Assembly (NCBI RefSeq): GCF_000761485.1
Contig: NZ_JPMX01000002.1
Location: 1-44,043 of the forward strand
Length of the DNA: 44,043 nucleotides
Reading direction: 5' to 3'
Source: Modestobacter caceresii
GTDB lineage: Bacteria > Actinomycetota > Actinomycetes > Mycobacteriales > Geodermatophilaceae
Shown one piece after another: positions 16,210 to 24,799 of this stretch; within the stretch, counting starts at the first letter, position 1; each line of letters starts with the position of its first letter. The notes beneath the pieces were generated by a model. The model saw only the letters and a list, made by a program, of their open reading frames with translations. It was not told the DNA's origin and ran no database searches. The translations under genes and the position numbers were made by a program.

Positions 16210-16292
16210 GGGCAAGTGGCGGAATGGCAGACGCGCACGGTTCAGGTCCGTGTGTCCGAGAGGACGTGGGGGTTCAACTCCCCCCTTGCCCA
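16210..16292 (+). tRNA. tRNA-Leu (CAG)
   Basis: A class II tRNA: acceptor stem GGGCAAG (16210-16216) pairs with CTTGCCC (16285-16291), discriminator A16292. The anticodon stem CACGG/CCGTG holds loop TTCAGGT, giving CAG at 16243-16245. A long variable arm precedes the T-arm GGTTCAACTCC. CCA is not encoded. leuT occupies the equivalent place after fhaA in M. tuberculosis. The 223 bases between fhaA and this gene should hold two divergent promoters. Confidence 0.97.
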
Positions 16293-16296
16293 CAGT

Positions 16297-16331
16297 CGAA
16301 GGCCCCCACCCGATCCGGGTGGGGGCCTTCG
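16297..16331. terminator. Strong hairpin between tRNA-Leu and the convergent gene
   Basis: A perfect 16-bp stem (16297-16312 with 16316-16331) and 3-base loop ATC start 5 bases after the tRNA and end 7 bases before the 3' end of the convergent gene, so it probably terminates both strands. Confidence 0.8.
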
Positions 16332-16337
16332 TCGTGG

Positions 16338-17387
16338 TCAGGGGCGGTGGGTCACCTGCTCGGCGAACTCGAGCACCTGCTCCTGGGTGAAGGCGTCGGG
16401 CACCTGCAGGGTGAACGTCGTCCCGTCGGTGAACTGCGCCTGCAGGAACCAGCCGCGCTGGTCCAGGTACCCGGTGTCGACCAGCACCAGCTGGGCCGGC
16501 CGGCCGTGCACGACCACGTCCAGCTGGGGGCCGATCGGCCCCATGATGCTGCTGCGCACCTGGTCGGCCGGGGCCACGTCCTCCGGCAGCGGGACGTGGA
16601 CGGTGATCTCCTGCTGCTCGTACGCGTCGTTGACCAGCGTCAGCACCCGGCCCGTCTTGAAGAACTGCACCGACCAGCCGGCCGGTGCCAGCCCGATGTC
16701 CAGGGTCGCGGGCTGCGGACGGTCGACCAGTGACCGCGCGATGGCCAGCACCTGCTCGGACGTCCGGTACCGGCCGTGGGCCTCGATCGTCACCCACTGG
16801 TCCTCCGACCGTTCCCAGGTCAGCCAGGTGAACGCGCGGCGACCGCAGTCCTCGCCCAGGCCGTCGCCGGTGCACCAGTCCTGGGACCAGCGGACCAGTT
16901 CGGCGTCGCGTCCGTCGACGCTGACCTCCTCCACCGCCGCGACCTCGACGCCGGCCACGTCCTCGTCGGGCCGCGGGGACTCGTCGTCGCCCACGTACAG
17001 GGTGAAGCCGTGCTCGCCGGTGGGGTCGTCGTAGGCGGCGATCGAGGCACCGTCGCCGTCCCCGTCGAAGGCCGGACGGAGCCCGTCGGGGACCGGGTCG
17101 AGCGAGAGCGGGAACGTCGGCATCGTGAAGTCGACGAGCGTGACGCTGTCGGCCGGTGTCCCCGGACCGTCCGGCGCGGCGATGACGACGGCCGCCGTCC
17201 AGGCCGCGGCGACGGCGACCCCCGCGGCACCCAGCCGCAGCGTCGTCCGCCGGCTGGGCTTGCGACGGCGGGCCGGGGCCGGGCCGTCGATCTCCGCCAG
17301 CAGGGCGGCCCGGGCGGCGGAGCGAGCGGCGGAGGAGAGGGCCGGCGCCTCGGGGCCGGCCTCGCGGAGTGCGGTCAGCTCGTTCAT
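16338..17387 (-). CDS. Membrane-anchored protein paired with an ECF sigma factor (CU044_5270-like)
   Basis: The product (349 residues) has a cytoplasmic N-terminus typical of this group (LTALREAGPEAPALSSAARS, about 4-23), a basic stretch with RRRKPSRRTTLRL, one membrane helix (about 55-75) and an extracytoplasmic domain of about 270 residues with no enzyme motif that I recognise. Its ATG overlaps the sigma-factor stop as ATGA, so the two are translated together. That suggests an anti-sigma or sigma-linked sensor role, but no zinc-binding anti-sigma motif (HxxxCxxC) is present, so this is inference only. The long open frame further upstream is the sigma gene read out of frame. Confidence 0.75.
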   Translation of the reverse strand: MNELTALREAGPEAPALSSAARSAARAALLAEIDGPAPARRRKPSRRTTLRLGAAGVAVAAAWTAAVVIAAPDGPGTPADSVTLVDFTMPTFPLSLDPVPDGLRPAFDGDGDGASIAAYDDPTGEHGFTLYVGDDESPRPDEDVAGVEVAAVEEVSVDGRDAELVRWSQDWCTGDGLGEDCGRRAFTWLTWERSEDQWVTIEAHGRYRTSEQVLAIARSLVDRPQPATLDIGLAPAGWSVQFFKTGRVLTLVNDAYEQQEITVHVPLPEDVAPADQVRSSIMGPIGPQLDVVVHGRPAQLVLVDTGYLDQRGWFLQAQFTDGTTFTLQVPDAFTQEQVLEFAEQVTHRP

Positions 17388-18073
17388 CGGGTCTCCTCCG
17401 GGGTGTCGCTGGACGGGGAGACGTCCCCGAGCGCGGTGCGGGTCTGCCGGCGGGCGCGGTGCAGCCGGGAGCGGACCGTCCCGACCGGGACGTCGAGGAC
17501 GGCGGCGATCTCCGCATAGCTCAGGTCGCCCCAGGCGAGCAGGAGCAGCGCGTCCCGGTCCCGGGGCTCCAGCGCCGCCAGCGCGCCGGCCAGCGGGCCG
17601 CGCAAGGCCTGGGCGTCGATCCGGTCGGCTGCTTCGGCAGGATCGGCGGCGTGCTCCTCCGGCTGCCCGGCGGCCTTGGCCAGCGTCCGGTAGCGGCGCC
17701 GCTCGGTGCGCTCGTGCCCGTGCACGACGTGGGTGGCGATGCCCAGCAGCCAGGGGCGGACCTCGACGTGCTGCGGGCGGTACGCCGCGCGCCGGCGGAA
17801 CGCGATGAGGAACGTCTCGCTGAGCAGGTCGTCGGCGAGGTCGCCCACGCGCCGGCCGAGGTAGCGGTGCACGGCGGCGGCGTGCCGGTCGAACAGTGCG
17901 GTGAACTGCTCCGGCTCGGACGTCGAGCGGGCGATCAGCTCGGCGTCGGTGGGCAGCGCCGAGGGGAGGGCCCACAACGGAACCGGATCCGGCGGAGGGT
18001 CGATCGACCGGTGCGCGGAGCGGAGTCCGACCACGGGTGGTGATTCTCCGGCAGCGGAGGGTGGGCTCGTCAC
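17384..18073 (-). CDS. ECF-type RNA polymerase sigma factor
   Basis: This 229-residue sigma-70 family protein has region 2 (about 50-115: FTALFDRHAAAVHRYLGRRV, DDLLSETFLIAFRRR, VRPWLLGIATHVV) and region 4 (about 155-212: LEPRDRDALLLLAWGDLSYA, IAAVLDVPVGTVRSRLHRAR), with no region 3, as in ECF sigmas. The long linker between them is Glu/Ala-rich. The GTG at 18073 is the furthest plausible start; the first ~40 residues are poorly conserved in character, so the true start may lie downstream. It is coupled to the downstream membrane protein. Target promoters are unknown. Confidence 0.9.
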   Translation of the reverse strand: MTSPPSAAGESPPVVGLRSAHRSIDPPPDPVPLWALPSALPTDAELIARSTSEPEQFTALFDRHAAAVHRYLGRRVGDLADDLLSETFLIAFRRRAAYRPQHVEVRPWLLGIATHVVHGHERTERRRYRTLAKAAGQPEEHAADPAEAADRIDAQALRGPLAGALAALEPRDRDALLLLAWGDLSYAEIAAVLDVPVGTVRSRLHRARRQTRTALGDVSPSSDTPEETR

Positions 18074-18179
18074 ACCCCTTCATGGCCGGACCCGGCGATC
18101 CGGTTCACGGGCGACCGCCGTCGGTACCGCAGCGCCCCGGCGGCCCGCCGGTCACCGGAGCGCTGCTGTGCTGCCGAGG

Positions 18180-18557
18180 TCAGGCGGTGCCGCTGCGGCC
18201 CTGGATGAAGGCGGCCGAGTCGTAGTACGTGCGGACGCCGGACAGCTCCTCCTCGTCGCCCTCGATCAGGGTGACCCCGCGGTAGGTGAACGGCTTCCCG
18301 TCGCGCAGGGTGCCGGTGGAGGTCCACTCCAGCGCCGCGCTCGACTCACCGACCACGGTGTGCGTGAACGTCGTCTCGATCTCGTCGAAGACGTCGCGGT
18401 AGTCGGTCCAGAACGTCTGCGCGCCCTCCCGGCCCCGGGTCTCGTGGTGCTCGTCGAGCTTGACCAGCTGGGTGTCCTCCCCGGCGAGCTCGACGAGGGG
18501 GCCGGGGTCGCGGTCGGCGTCCAGCCGGTGCAGTGCATCGGCGAAACGGTCGGTCAT
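18180..18557 (-). CDS. NTF2-like (SnoaL-type) small protein
   Basis: This 125-residue protein has the NTF2-like fold pattern: an N-terminal helix (DRFADALHRLD), a Trp-containing helix FWTDYRDVFDEIETTF, then strands AALEWTSTGTL, FTYRGVTLIEG and LSGVRTYYDSAAF. The family includes ketosteroid-isomerase-like enzymes and non-enzymatic ligand binders; no specific activity can be assigned. The start is ATG at 18557 with GGAGGA 12 bases upstream; an in-frame GTG at 18566 has 3-base spacing, so the start is uncertain by three codons. Confidence 0.8.
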   Translation of the reverse strand: MTDRFADALHRLDADRDPGPLVELAGEDTQLVKLDEHHETRGREGAQTFWTDYRDVFDEIETTFTHTVVGESSAALEWTSTGTLRDGKPFTYRGVTLIEGDEEELSGVRTYYDSAAFIQGRSGTA

Positions 18558-18642
18558 GGTGTGCACGGGTCCTCCGGAGGTCCTGGGCTCGGACCCGTCC
18601 GCTACCCCCACCGTCGCCGGCTGACGCGGGACACGCCGGGGT

Positions 18643-19164
18643 TCAGCCCCGGCCGCCGTGCGGCAGCCGGCGCTGGTCGTCGCAGCCGGTCCCGCGCTGC
18701 CCGCCGACGGTCTGGGCGAGCAGGACCAGCCCCCACGGCCCGATCACCCAGATCGGCCACGGGTAGAGCCACCCGTCGCTGGCCAGCGAGGTGATCAGCC
18801 AGATGCCCACCACGATCACCGCGGTGCTCAGCCAGCTCGCCCAGGCCGCCCGCATGCTCGCGCCGCCGGCCCAGGGGACGGAACTGCCGTACCAGCCGTG
18901 GGCCGCCCAGGGGCCCCCGCCGGCCGGGCCGGCCGGCGGGCCGGCGACGGCGGGGGCCTCGGGGGCGCGGCTCCCGGCCGGCTCGGCGGTGGGGAGGTCG
19001 GTGGTCAGCTCGGCGAGCTCGCCGTAGGTGCGGGCCGCGTAGGCCCGGGCCAGCCGGTCGTCGTACTCGGCGACGGTGAGCCGGCCGGCGGACATGTGCC
19101 GGCCGAGGACCTCGGCGACCGCCGTCCGGTCGGCATCGGCGGCGCGCAGGTGGGGCTCGGGCAT
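18643..19164 (-). CDS. DUF1707 (SHOCT-like) domain membrane protein
   Basis: The product is 173 residues. The N-terminal DUF1707 domain (about 3-55) is clear: LRAADADRTAVAEVLGRHMS, AGRLTVAEYDDRLARAYAA, RTYGELAELTTDLP. A Pro/Gly-rich linker, two membrane helices (about 108-128 and 135-150) and a short tail follow. DUF1707 is common in actinobacterial membrane proteins and may mediate interaction or oligomerisation; its function is not established. The ATG at 19164 has GAGGAG upstream. Confidence 0.85.
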   Translation of the reverse strand: MPEPHLRAADADRTAVAEVLGRHMSAGRLTVAEYDDRLARAYAARTYGELAELTTDLPTAEPAGSRAPEAPAVAGPPAGPAGGGPWAAHGWYGSSVPWAGGASMRAAWASWLSTAVIVVGIWLITSLASDGWLYPWPIWVIGPWGLVLLAQTVGGQRGTGCDDQRRLPHGGRG

Positions 19165-19267
19165 CGGGGGCTCCTCGTCGTCGGTGCCCGTCCAGTCTGT
19201 CGCCGCACGGCCCGCCGAGGCCACTGACGTCTGTCACGACCCGTCGGTGACCTGGGTCAGGCGGCAG

Positions 19268-19281
19268 GTTCCACGTGGAAC
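19268..19281. promoter_or_regulatory. parS-like ParB-binding palindrome (site 1)
   Basis: The perfect 14-bp palindrome GTTCCACGTGGAAC lies between the divergent DUF1707 and aldose-epimerase genes. The actinobacterial parS consensus is close to GTTTCACGTGGAAC. The same palindrome recurs at 41541 and, with one change, at 30728. Confidence 0.75.
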
Positions 19282-19336
19282 GGCGACGTCTGCGCTGTGG
19301 TGAGCTGTCCGCGAACCGTCTCCCCGGGAGGACCGC

Positions 19337-20272
19337 ATGCCGCTCGAGCCCTCGTCCACCGACCTCCGCTGGCCGGCCACCGAACCGCGCGACGTCGAGG
19401 TGACCGCCGGCCCCGCCCGGTTGGCCGTGGACCTCCGCGGCGGAGCCCTGCGCGAGCTCGTCGTCGGTGACTGGCACGTGCTGGACGGCTATGCGTCCGG
19501 CACCGTCCCGGCCGGCCGGCGCGGCGGCGTCCTGCTGCCCTGGCCCAACCGGCTCCGCGGTGGGCGCTGGTCCTGGCGTGGCCGGGAGCTCCAGCTGGAC
19601 GTGGTCAGCGAGTCCTCCCCGAACGCGGTGCACGGGCTGGTCACCGCCCAGCCCTGGCACGTGCTGGCCCAGCGCGCGGACGCCGTCACGGTCGGGACGA
19701 CGATCGAGCCGCGCACCGGCTGGCCCTTCCGACTGGCCGCCGCCATCGACCACACGCTGACGGCCGACCAGCTCACCGTGACCGTGCGGGTGCGCAACGC
19801 CGGGGACGAGGACGCGCCGTTCGGGGCGGGCATGCACCCCTACTTCTCGGTCGGCGCGCCGACCCCGGGCGACGTGGCCGCGGCCGAGCTGACCGTGCCG
19901 GCCCGCACCGCTCTCGTGCTCGACGGCGGCCTGCCCACCGGTGAGCGGCGGCCCTACGACGGCGCGGTCGGCCGGATCGGGGACCAGTCGATCGACACCG
20001 CGGTGACCGACCTGGTCCGGGACGACGACGGCTGGGCGCGCACCCGGCTCAGCGGGCCGGCCGGTGCGCTGGAGGTGGCCGTGGACCCGACCTGGCCCTG
20101 GCTCCAGGTCTACACCGGTGACACCCTCCCCCCGGACCAGCGGCGGCGCAGCGTGGCCGTGGAGCCGATGACCTGCCCGCCGAACGCGCTGGCCGACGAC
20201 GTGGACGTGCTGGTGCTCGCGCCGGGGGAGAGCTGGTCGGGGACCTGGACCGTCGGGTGGACCCCGGCCTGA
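19337..20272 (+). CDS. Aldose 1-epimerase family protein
   Basis: This 311-residue galactose-mutarotase-like protein interconverts anomers of free sugars, or acts on hexose-6-phosphates in related subfamilies. Family features are the beta-sandwich with WPNRLRGGRWSW, the catalytic histidine region AVHGLVTAQPWHV, the second histidine motif GAGMHPYFSVG, and the acidic C-terminal region with AVEPMTCPPNALAD. It is cytoplasmic. The ATG at 19337 follows GGGAGGA. It is likely co-transcribed with the S4 gene 60 bases downstream. The natural substrate is not predictable. Confidence 0.9.
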   Translation: MPLEPSSTDLRWPATEPRDVEVTAGPARLAVDLRGGALRELVVGDWHVLDGYASGTVPAGRRGGVLLPWPNRLRGGRWSWRGRELQLDVVSESSPNAVHGLVTAQPWHVLAQRADAVTVGTTIEPRTGWPFRLAAAIDHTLTADQLTVTVRVRNAGDEDAPFGAGMHPYFSVGAPTPGDVAAAELTVPARTALVLDGGLPTGERRPYDGAVGRIGDQSIDTAVTDLVRDDDGWARTRLSGPAGALEVAVDPTWPWLQVYTGDTLPPDQRRRSVAVEPMTCPPNALADDVDVLVLAPGESWSGTWTVGWTPA

Positions 20273-20331
20273 GCAGCGACGCACGGTGGGCGATGTGCCG
20301 ACCCCGGCGTGCGGCGGGGAGGATCAGCGTC

Positions 20332-20547
20332 GTGCGCACCATCGAACTCCGCTCCGGCGAGGACACCATCCGGCTGGGTCAGCTGCTCAAGCTGGTCGAC
20401 GCCGTCCCCACCGGCGCCCAGGTCAAGGACGTGCTGGTCGCCGGGGACGTGCAGGTGAACGGTGAGCCGGAGGAGCGTCGCGGCCGCCAGCTGCACCGCG
20501 GCGACGTCGTCTCGGTGGCCGGGCAGGACGACGTGCGGATCGGCTGA
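20332..20547 (+). CDS. Small S4-domain RNA-binding protein
   Basis: This 71-residue protein is essentially one S4 domain: IRLGQLLKLVDAVPTGAQVK, DVLVAGDVQVNGEPEERRGR and LHRGDVVSV. It resembles the YaaA/YlmH-type small S4 proteins that bind structured RNA, often ribosomal or tRNA. The GTG at 20332 follows GGGGAGGA at 20316-20323. No catalytic domain is fused. Confidence 0.88.
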   Translation: MRTIELRSGEDTIRLGQLLKLVDAVPTGAQVKDVLVAGDVQVNGEPEERRGRQLHRGDVVSVAGQDDVRIG

Positions 20548-20668
20548 CCTGCCGATCGGGTGCGTGCCCGTGCGCGTGCGGTCACCCTGCGCGGGCGGTC
20601 GGGTGAGTTAACGCAGATGTCATACAACTCGCGTGCACCCGGTCGGGATGCGGGGCATGAGGTCACTG

Positions 20669-20702
20669 CCCGGGCGGCGGTGCCGCGAACCCGCCGCCCG
20701 GG
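20669..20702. terminator. Bidirectional hairpin between the S4 gene and the convergent endonuclease gene
   Basis: A 12-bp perfect stem (CCCGGGCGGCGG at 20669-20680 with CCGCCGCCCGGG at 20691-20702) and 10-base loop lie between two converging genes. Confidence 0.65.
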
Positions 20703-20719
20703 ACACTCCGTCCCTCCGG

Positions 20720-21703
20720 TCAGCTGAGCGCCGGCAGCCGCAGGTCCGCGACGAGGGCCCGGTGGTCGGTGCCGGGCACGTGCACCACCTGCAGGTCGTC
20801 CACCGCGATCCGGGGGTCGACCAGGACGTGGTCCAGGGTGAGCCGTGGCTGGGACACCCGCATCGGCCACCAGGTGGCCCGCCGGGGCGCGCCGACCGCT
20901 GCCGCGGCGTCCACCCAGCCCCGGCGCAGCAGCCGTCGGAAGGCGGCGTGGTCGGGGGTGGCGTTGAAGTCGCCGGCCAGCACCCGCAGCACCCCCGGCT
21001 CCGGGTCGGGCAGCAGTCGCAGGTCCCCTGCCCAGCTGGCGACCTGAGCGGGGGAGCTGGTCGGCGGGTCCGTGTGCACCGCGGTCAGCTCGACGTCGGG
21101 CGCACCGGGCACGACCAGCCGGGCCGCGGGCTGCCCGAAGCGTCCCGGCACCACCGTGCGCCCCCGGATCTCCAGCCGGGTCCAGAGCGCCCCGCCGGCG
21201 CCGGCGGGCTGGCCCTCGCCGGCGGGCACCACGTGTCCGGCGGGCAGCAGGTCGGCCACCCCGGCCGCGAGCAGGCCGGAGACCGCCTCGGGCGTGACCT
21301 CCATCAGGGCCAGCACATCGGCCTCCTGGTCGGCCGCGAGGGCCACCAGGGCGGCTGGATCGGCCCGGCCGTGCAGCATGTTGGCCGAGACGACCCGCAG
21401 CCGTGGCCCCAATGGCCGTCGCGCCGGGGCGGCGGGCGCCGTCGGCCGGAGCACCGCGGCCGCCAGCCCCGTGGCTGCGGCGGCCGACAACGCAGTGGCA
21501 CCGCGTGAACGGGACACCAGCGCGGCGGTCAGCGGCAGCACGCTGGTGGCCGCGACGTACGGCGTGAAGGCCAGTGCGGGCACGAGGGGGAAGCCGCGTT
21601 CGGTGCCGGTCAGCCGGAGCGTCGCCGCCACGGCCCACGGGACCGCGAAGACGGTGGGGGTCCATCGACGGCGCGCGGGAGGTCGGCGGGGCACGGGGTC
21701 CAT
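20720..21703 (-). CDS. Endonuclease/exonuclease/phosphatase family membrane protein
   Basis: The product is 327 residues. The N-terminus has two or three membrane helices (about 18-85), then the EEP hydrolase domain: VVSANMLHG (Asn), LALMEVTPEA (metal-binding Glu), the TAVHTDPPTS strand, LAGDFNATPDH (catalytic Asp/Asn), LTLDHVLVD and TDHRALVADL (final Asp/His). The family hydrolyses phosphodiesters or phosphomonoesters of nucleic acids, lipids or sugar phosphates, so the substrate is open. The start is ATG at 21703; the frame stays open much further upstream through the antisense of CYTH-CHAD, which is not coding on this strand. Confidence 0.88.
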   Translation of the reverse strand: MDPVPRRPPARRRWTPTVFAVPWAVAATLRLTGTERGFPLVPALAFTPYVAATSVLPLTAALVSRSRGATALSAAAATGLAAAVLRPTAPAAPARRPLGPRLRVVSANMLHGRADPAALVALAADQEADVLALMEVTPEAVSGLLAAGVADLLPAGHVVPAGEGQPAGAGGALWTRLEIRGRTVVPGRFGQPAARLVVPGAPDVELTAVHTDPPTSSPAQVASWAGDLRLLPDPEPGVLRVLAGDFNATPDHAAFRRLLRRGWVDAAAAVGAPRRATWWPMRVSQPRLTLDHVLVDPRIAVDDLQVVHVPGTDHRALVADLRLPALS

Positions 21704-21823
21704 GGTGCCCAGCGCGGGACGGTGATCACCGCCGGGTGCGCTGTTCACCCGCGTGCGGTAGGACGGAGGGCTCACAACGGGGCGCCCAGCAGAGGGTGGC
21801 CCGGTGCAGGAGGAGTGACGCCG

Positions 21824-23401
21824 GTGGCTGTCGAGCATGTGGAGATCGAGCGGAAGTTCGACGTCGACGAGGCGTTCGAACTGCCCGACCTCGGCGGTGC
21901 GCCGGGCGTGGTCGAGGTCCGCGAGCCGGTCGAGCACGCGCTGGAGGCCGCCTACTACGACACCACCGACCTGCGGCTGGCCCGGGCCCGGGTCACGATG
22001 CGGCGGCGCACCGGCGGCCCGGACGCCGGCTGGCACGTGAAGCTGCCGGCCGTCGCCGGCGCGCGCCGGGAGCTGCACTCCCCCCTCGGCAGGGCCACCA
22101 AGACCCCGCCCAAGGCCGTGCTGGAGCCGGTGCTGGGCATCGTCCGCCGCGCTCCGGCGGCCCAGGTGGCCTCGCTGCGCACCCGCCGGGTGGTCCGTGA
22201 GCTCGTCGACGCCGACGGCCGGGTGCTGGTCGAGGTCGCCGACGACCACGTCACGGGCACCGCGCTGCCGGCCGCGCCGGGGGAGGCCGCCGTGGTCACC
22301 ACCTGGCGCGAGGTCGAGGTGGAGCTGGTCGACGGCGACGAGCAGCTGCTCGCCGACGTCGCCGGGCTGCTCGTCACGGCCGGCGCCCGGCCGGCGTCCT
22401 CGCCGGCCAAGCTGACCCGCGTGCTCGCCCACCGGCTGGCGGACGCCGACGGAGCGGTCGAGCCGCCCGCCGCGGCCCCGGAGCGGGCCGGGAAGAAGAA
22501 GGGCAAGAAGAAGAAGCACCGGCACGCGCCGGGCACGCCCGCCGGCGACGTCGTCCGTGCCGCGCTGGCCGCGCAGGTCCGGGCGCTGCAGGACGCCGAC
22601 CTGATGGTCCGCACCGGGCAGCCCGACGGCGTCCACCAGGTCCGGGTCGCCTGCCGTCGGCTGCGCAGCACGCTCGCCGCCTTCCGCCCGGTGCTCGACC
22701 GCACGCAGACGGACCCGCTGCGCGAGGAGCTCGCGCAGGTCGGGTCGGCGCTGTCCCCCAGCCGGGACGGCGAGGTGGCGGTCGCCCACCTGCGGGACCT
22801 GGTCGACGCCGAGCCGGCCGAGCTGGTGCTCGGCCCGGTGGTCGCCCGGCTGCAGCAGGAGGCGGTCCGGGACGAGCAGGCCGGTGACGCGCAGGCGCGC
22901 AAGGCGCTGAACACACCCGCCTACCTGCAGCTGCGCGAGGACCTCGACGCGCTGGTCGAGGCGCCACCGCTCACCGAGGCCGCGGCCCGGCCGGCGGAGG
23001 AGGTGCTCCGCGAGGTCGTCGCGCGCACCGGCCGCCGGTTGCGGCGCAGCGTCGAGGCGGCCCATGACAGCGACGAGGCCGAGGCCCTGCACGACGTGCG
23101 CAAGGCCGCCAAGCGCCTGCGCTACACCGCCGAGGCGGCGGTGCCGGTGCTGGGCGCACCGGTGGCCGAGCTGGTGTCGACGCTGAAGGGCGTCCAGGAG
23201 GTGCTCGGCGACCGGCAGGACACCTTCATCACCCGGCCGCTCTGCGTCCAGCTCGGCCGGGCGGCGTTCGCAGCCGGTGAGAACGCCTTCACCTGGGGCC
23301 GCCTGCACGCCCTCGAGGAGGCCCGGTGCCAGCAGGCGGAGCGGGACTTCTGGCTGCGCTGGCCGGAGCTGCGCACGGTGCTGAAGACCCAGTCGACGTA
23401 G
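21824..23401 (+). CDS. CYTH and CHAD domain protein
   Basis: This 525-residue protein joins a CYTH domain (about 1-205; signature EIERKFDVD, then YYDTTDLRLARARVTMRRR and WHVKLP) with a CHAD helical domain (about 235-515; QVRVACRRLRSTLAAFRPVL, LHDVRKAAKRLRYTAEA with conserved basic residues), separated by a Lys-rich linker with GKKKGKKKKHRH. CYTH enzymes act on triphosphates, and CHAD domains bind polyphosphate, so a role in inorganic polyphosphate metabolism is likely. The start is GTG at 21824 with AGGAGGAG at 21808-21815. The metallophosphoesterase gene follows after 36 bases and may be in the same operon. Confidence 0.92.
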   Translation: MAVEHVEIERKFDVDEAFELPDLGGAPGVVEVREPVEHALEAAYYDTTDLRLARARVTMRRRTGGPDAGWHVKLPAVAGARRELHSPLGRATKTPPKAVLEPVLGIVRRAPAAQVASLRTRRVVRELVDADGRVLVEVADDHVTGTALPAAPGEAAVVTTWREVEVELVDGDEQLLADVAGLLVTAGARPASSPAKLTRVLAHRLADADGAVEPPAAAPERAGKKKGKKKKHRHAPGTPAGDVVRAALAAQVRALQDADLMVRTGQPDGVHQVRVACRRLRSTLAAFRPVLDRTQTDPLREELAQVGSALSPSRDGEVAVAHLRDLVDAEPAELVLGPVVARLQQEAVRDEQAGDAQARKALNTPAYLQLREDLDALVEAPPLTEAAARPAEEVLREVVARTGRRLRRSVEAAHDSDEAEALHDVRKAAKRLRYTAEAAVPVLGAPVAELVSTLKGVQEVLGDRQDTFITRPLCVQLGRAAFAAGENAFTWGRLHALEEARCQQAERDFWLRWPELRTVLKTQST

Positions 23402-23437
23402 CGTCGGGCGCACCACCCCGACCCCAGGAGCGCGCCG

Positions 23438-24661
23438 GTGTCCCTGATCGGCCTGCTCGGCTTCGGCCTGACCGTGCTGCTCGTCATGGTCCTGCTGCAC
23501 GGCTACCTCTGGTGGCGGTTGGTGCGCAGCACCACCCGGCCCGGGCGCGTCCGGCGCCGGCTGACGGTGCTGCTCGTCGTCCTGGCCGTGCTGCCGGTGC
23601 TCGTCGTGCTGTTGCGCGGCCGCCTCTCGGTGGGGGACGGGGTGCTGGACTGGGTCGGGTACACCTGGCTGGGCCTGGCGTTCTACCTGTTCCTCGCCAC
23701 GCTGGCGACCGAGCCGATCCGCGTGGTCGCCCGGCTGGTGCAGCGTCGACGCCGGTCCGAGCCGTTCGACGAGGCGGCTCCGCCGGAGCCGGGCACAGCG
23801 TCGGGCGGCGGTGCGGTCCGGGCGGACCGCCCCGTGCAGGACCCCTCCCGCCGGCTGTTCCTGGCCCGCTCGCTGGTGGTCGGGGCGGGTGCGGTCGCGG
23901 TCGGGACGGCGGGCACCGGCGTCGTCCTGGCCAACTCGGCCCCGGTCGTCCGCCGCGTGCCGATCCGGATCCCGCGGCTGGACCCGGCCATGGCCGGGCT
24001 CCGGATCGTCACCTTCTCCGACGGGCACCTGTCCTCCACCTACGGCGGGCGGCGCTTCGAGCGGCTCGTGGAGACGGTCAACGCCCAGCGCCCCGACGTG
24101 GTGGCGATCGTCGGGGACCTGGTCGACGGCGAGGTGAGCGAGCTGCGCGAGGACGTCGCCCCGCTGGCCGACCTGGTCAGCGACCAGGGCGTCTACTTCG
24201 TGACCGGCAACCACGAGTACTTCGTCGACACCGGGCAGTGGCTGCGGCACCTGTCCACCCTCGGGGTCGACGTGCTGCGCAACGAGCGGGTGTCCATCGG
24301 CCGCGGGGGCGCGACGGTGGACCTGGCCGGCATCGACGACCGGACGGCGGCCGCCTCCGGGCTGCCCGGTCACGGCGCCGACCTGGACGCCGCGCTGGAC
24401 GGCCGGGACGACGCCGTCCCCGTGGTCCTGCTGGCGCACCAGCCGGTGCAGGTGGAGCAGGCGCGCGCCGCCGGGGTCGACCTGCAGCTGTCCGGGCACA
24501 CCCACGGCGGCCAGCTCTGGCCCTTCGACTACGCCGTCCTGCTGGACCAGCCGGTGGTCGAGGGCTGGTCGCAGCAGGGGGACACCCAGCTGTACGTCTC
24601 CTCCGGAGCCGGCTACTGGGGGCCGCCGATGCGCGTGGGCGCGCGCCCGGAGGTCACGTGA
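23438..24661 (+). CDS. Membrane-anchored metallophosphoesterase
   Basis: This 407-residue protein has three N-terminal membrane helices (about 3-25, 45-62, 70-90), a further hydrophobic Ala/Gly-rich segment (about 148-170), then a calcineurin-like phosphoesterase domain (about 185-405). Metal-binding motifs are complete: FSDGHLSSTY, AIVGDLVDG, TGNHEYF and LSGHTHGGQLWP. The first is SDGH where many relatives have SDLH. It resembles YkuE-type enzymes that act on phosphodiester or lipid pyrophosphate substrates at the outer membrane face; the substrate is unknown. The start is GTG with AGGAG upstream. Confidence 0.92.
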   Translation: MSLIGLLGFGLTVLLVMVLLHGYLWWRLVRSTTRPGRVRRRLTVLLVVLAVLPVLVVLLRGRLSVGDGVLDWVGYTWLGLAFYLFLATLATEPIRVVARLVQRRRRSEPFDEAAPPEPGTASGGGAVRADRPVQDPSRRLFLARSLVVGAGAVAVGTAGTGVVLANSAPVVRRVPIRIPRLDPAMAGLRIVTFSDGHLSSTYGGRRFERLVETVNAQRPDVVAIVGDLVDGEVSELREDVAPLADLVSDQGVYFVTGNHEYFVDTGQWLRHLSTLGVDVLRNERVSIGRGGATVDLAGIDDRTAAASGLPGHGADLDAALDGRDDAVPVVLLAHQPVQVEQARAAGVDLQLSGHTHGGQLWPFDYAVLLDQPVVEGWSQQGDTQLYVSSGAGYWGPPMRVGARPEVT

Positions 24662-24721
24662 TCGAGCTGCTGCCCGGCGAGCCGACCGCCCCGCGCCGCT
24701 GAGGCCCGGGCCGCCCGCATG

Positions 24722-24781
24722 GCACGCTCTCCGCGCGCTGTGCACGTGCTGCGGCACGAGCAGAGCGCACGGAGAGCGTGC
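24722..24781. terminator. Large inverted repeat between convergent genes
   Basis: Two 18-base arms (24722-24739 and 24764-24781) match at 17 of 18 positions, enclosing a 24-base loop that itself contains an inner GTGC/GCAC pairing. It lies 61 bases after the metallophosphoesterase stop and 19 bases beyond the pfkA stop, so it is likely a bidirectional terminator. The length also allows a mobile palindromic repeat. Confidence 0.6.
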
Positions 24782-24799
24782 GAACAGGGGCGGTGGCCG

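Noticed and set aside
16027-17034. A plus-strand frame through tRNA-Leu into the sigma-partner gene
   Set aside because: It spans a tRNA and a strong terminator and is antisense to a coupled gene pair.
21704-24757. A minus-strand open frame of over 1000 codons upstream of the endonuclease gene
   Set aside because: It is antisense to CYTH-CHAD and the metallophosphoesterase, both with clear motifs; only the part from 21703 down resembles a protein family.
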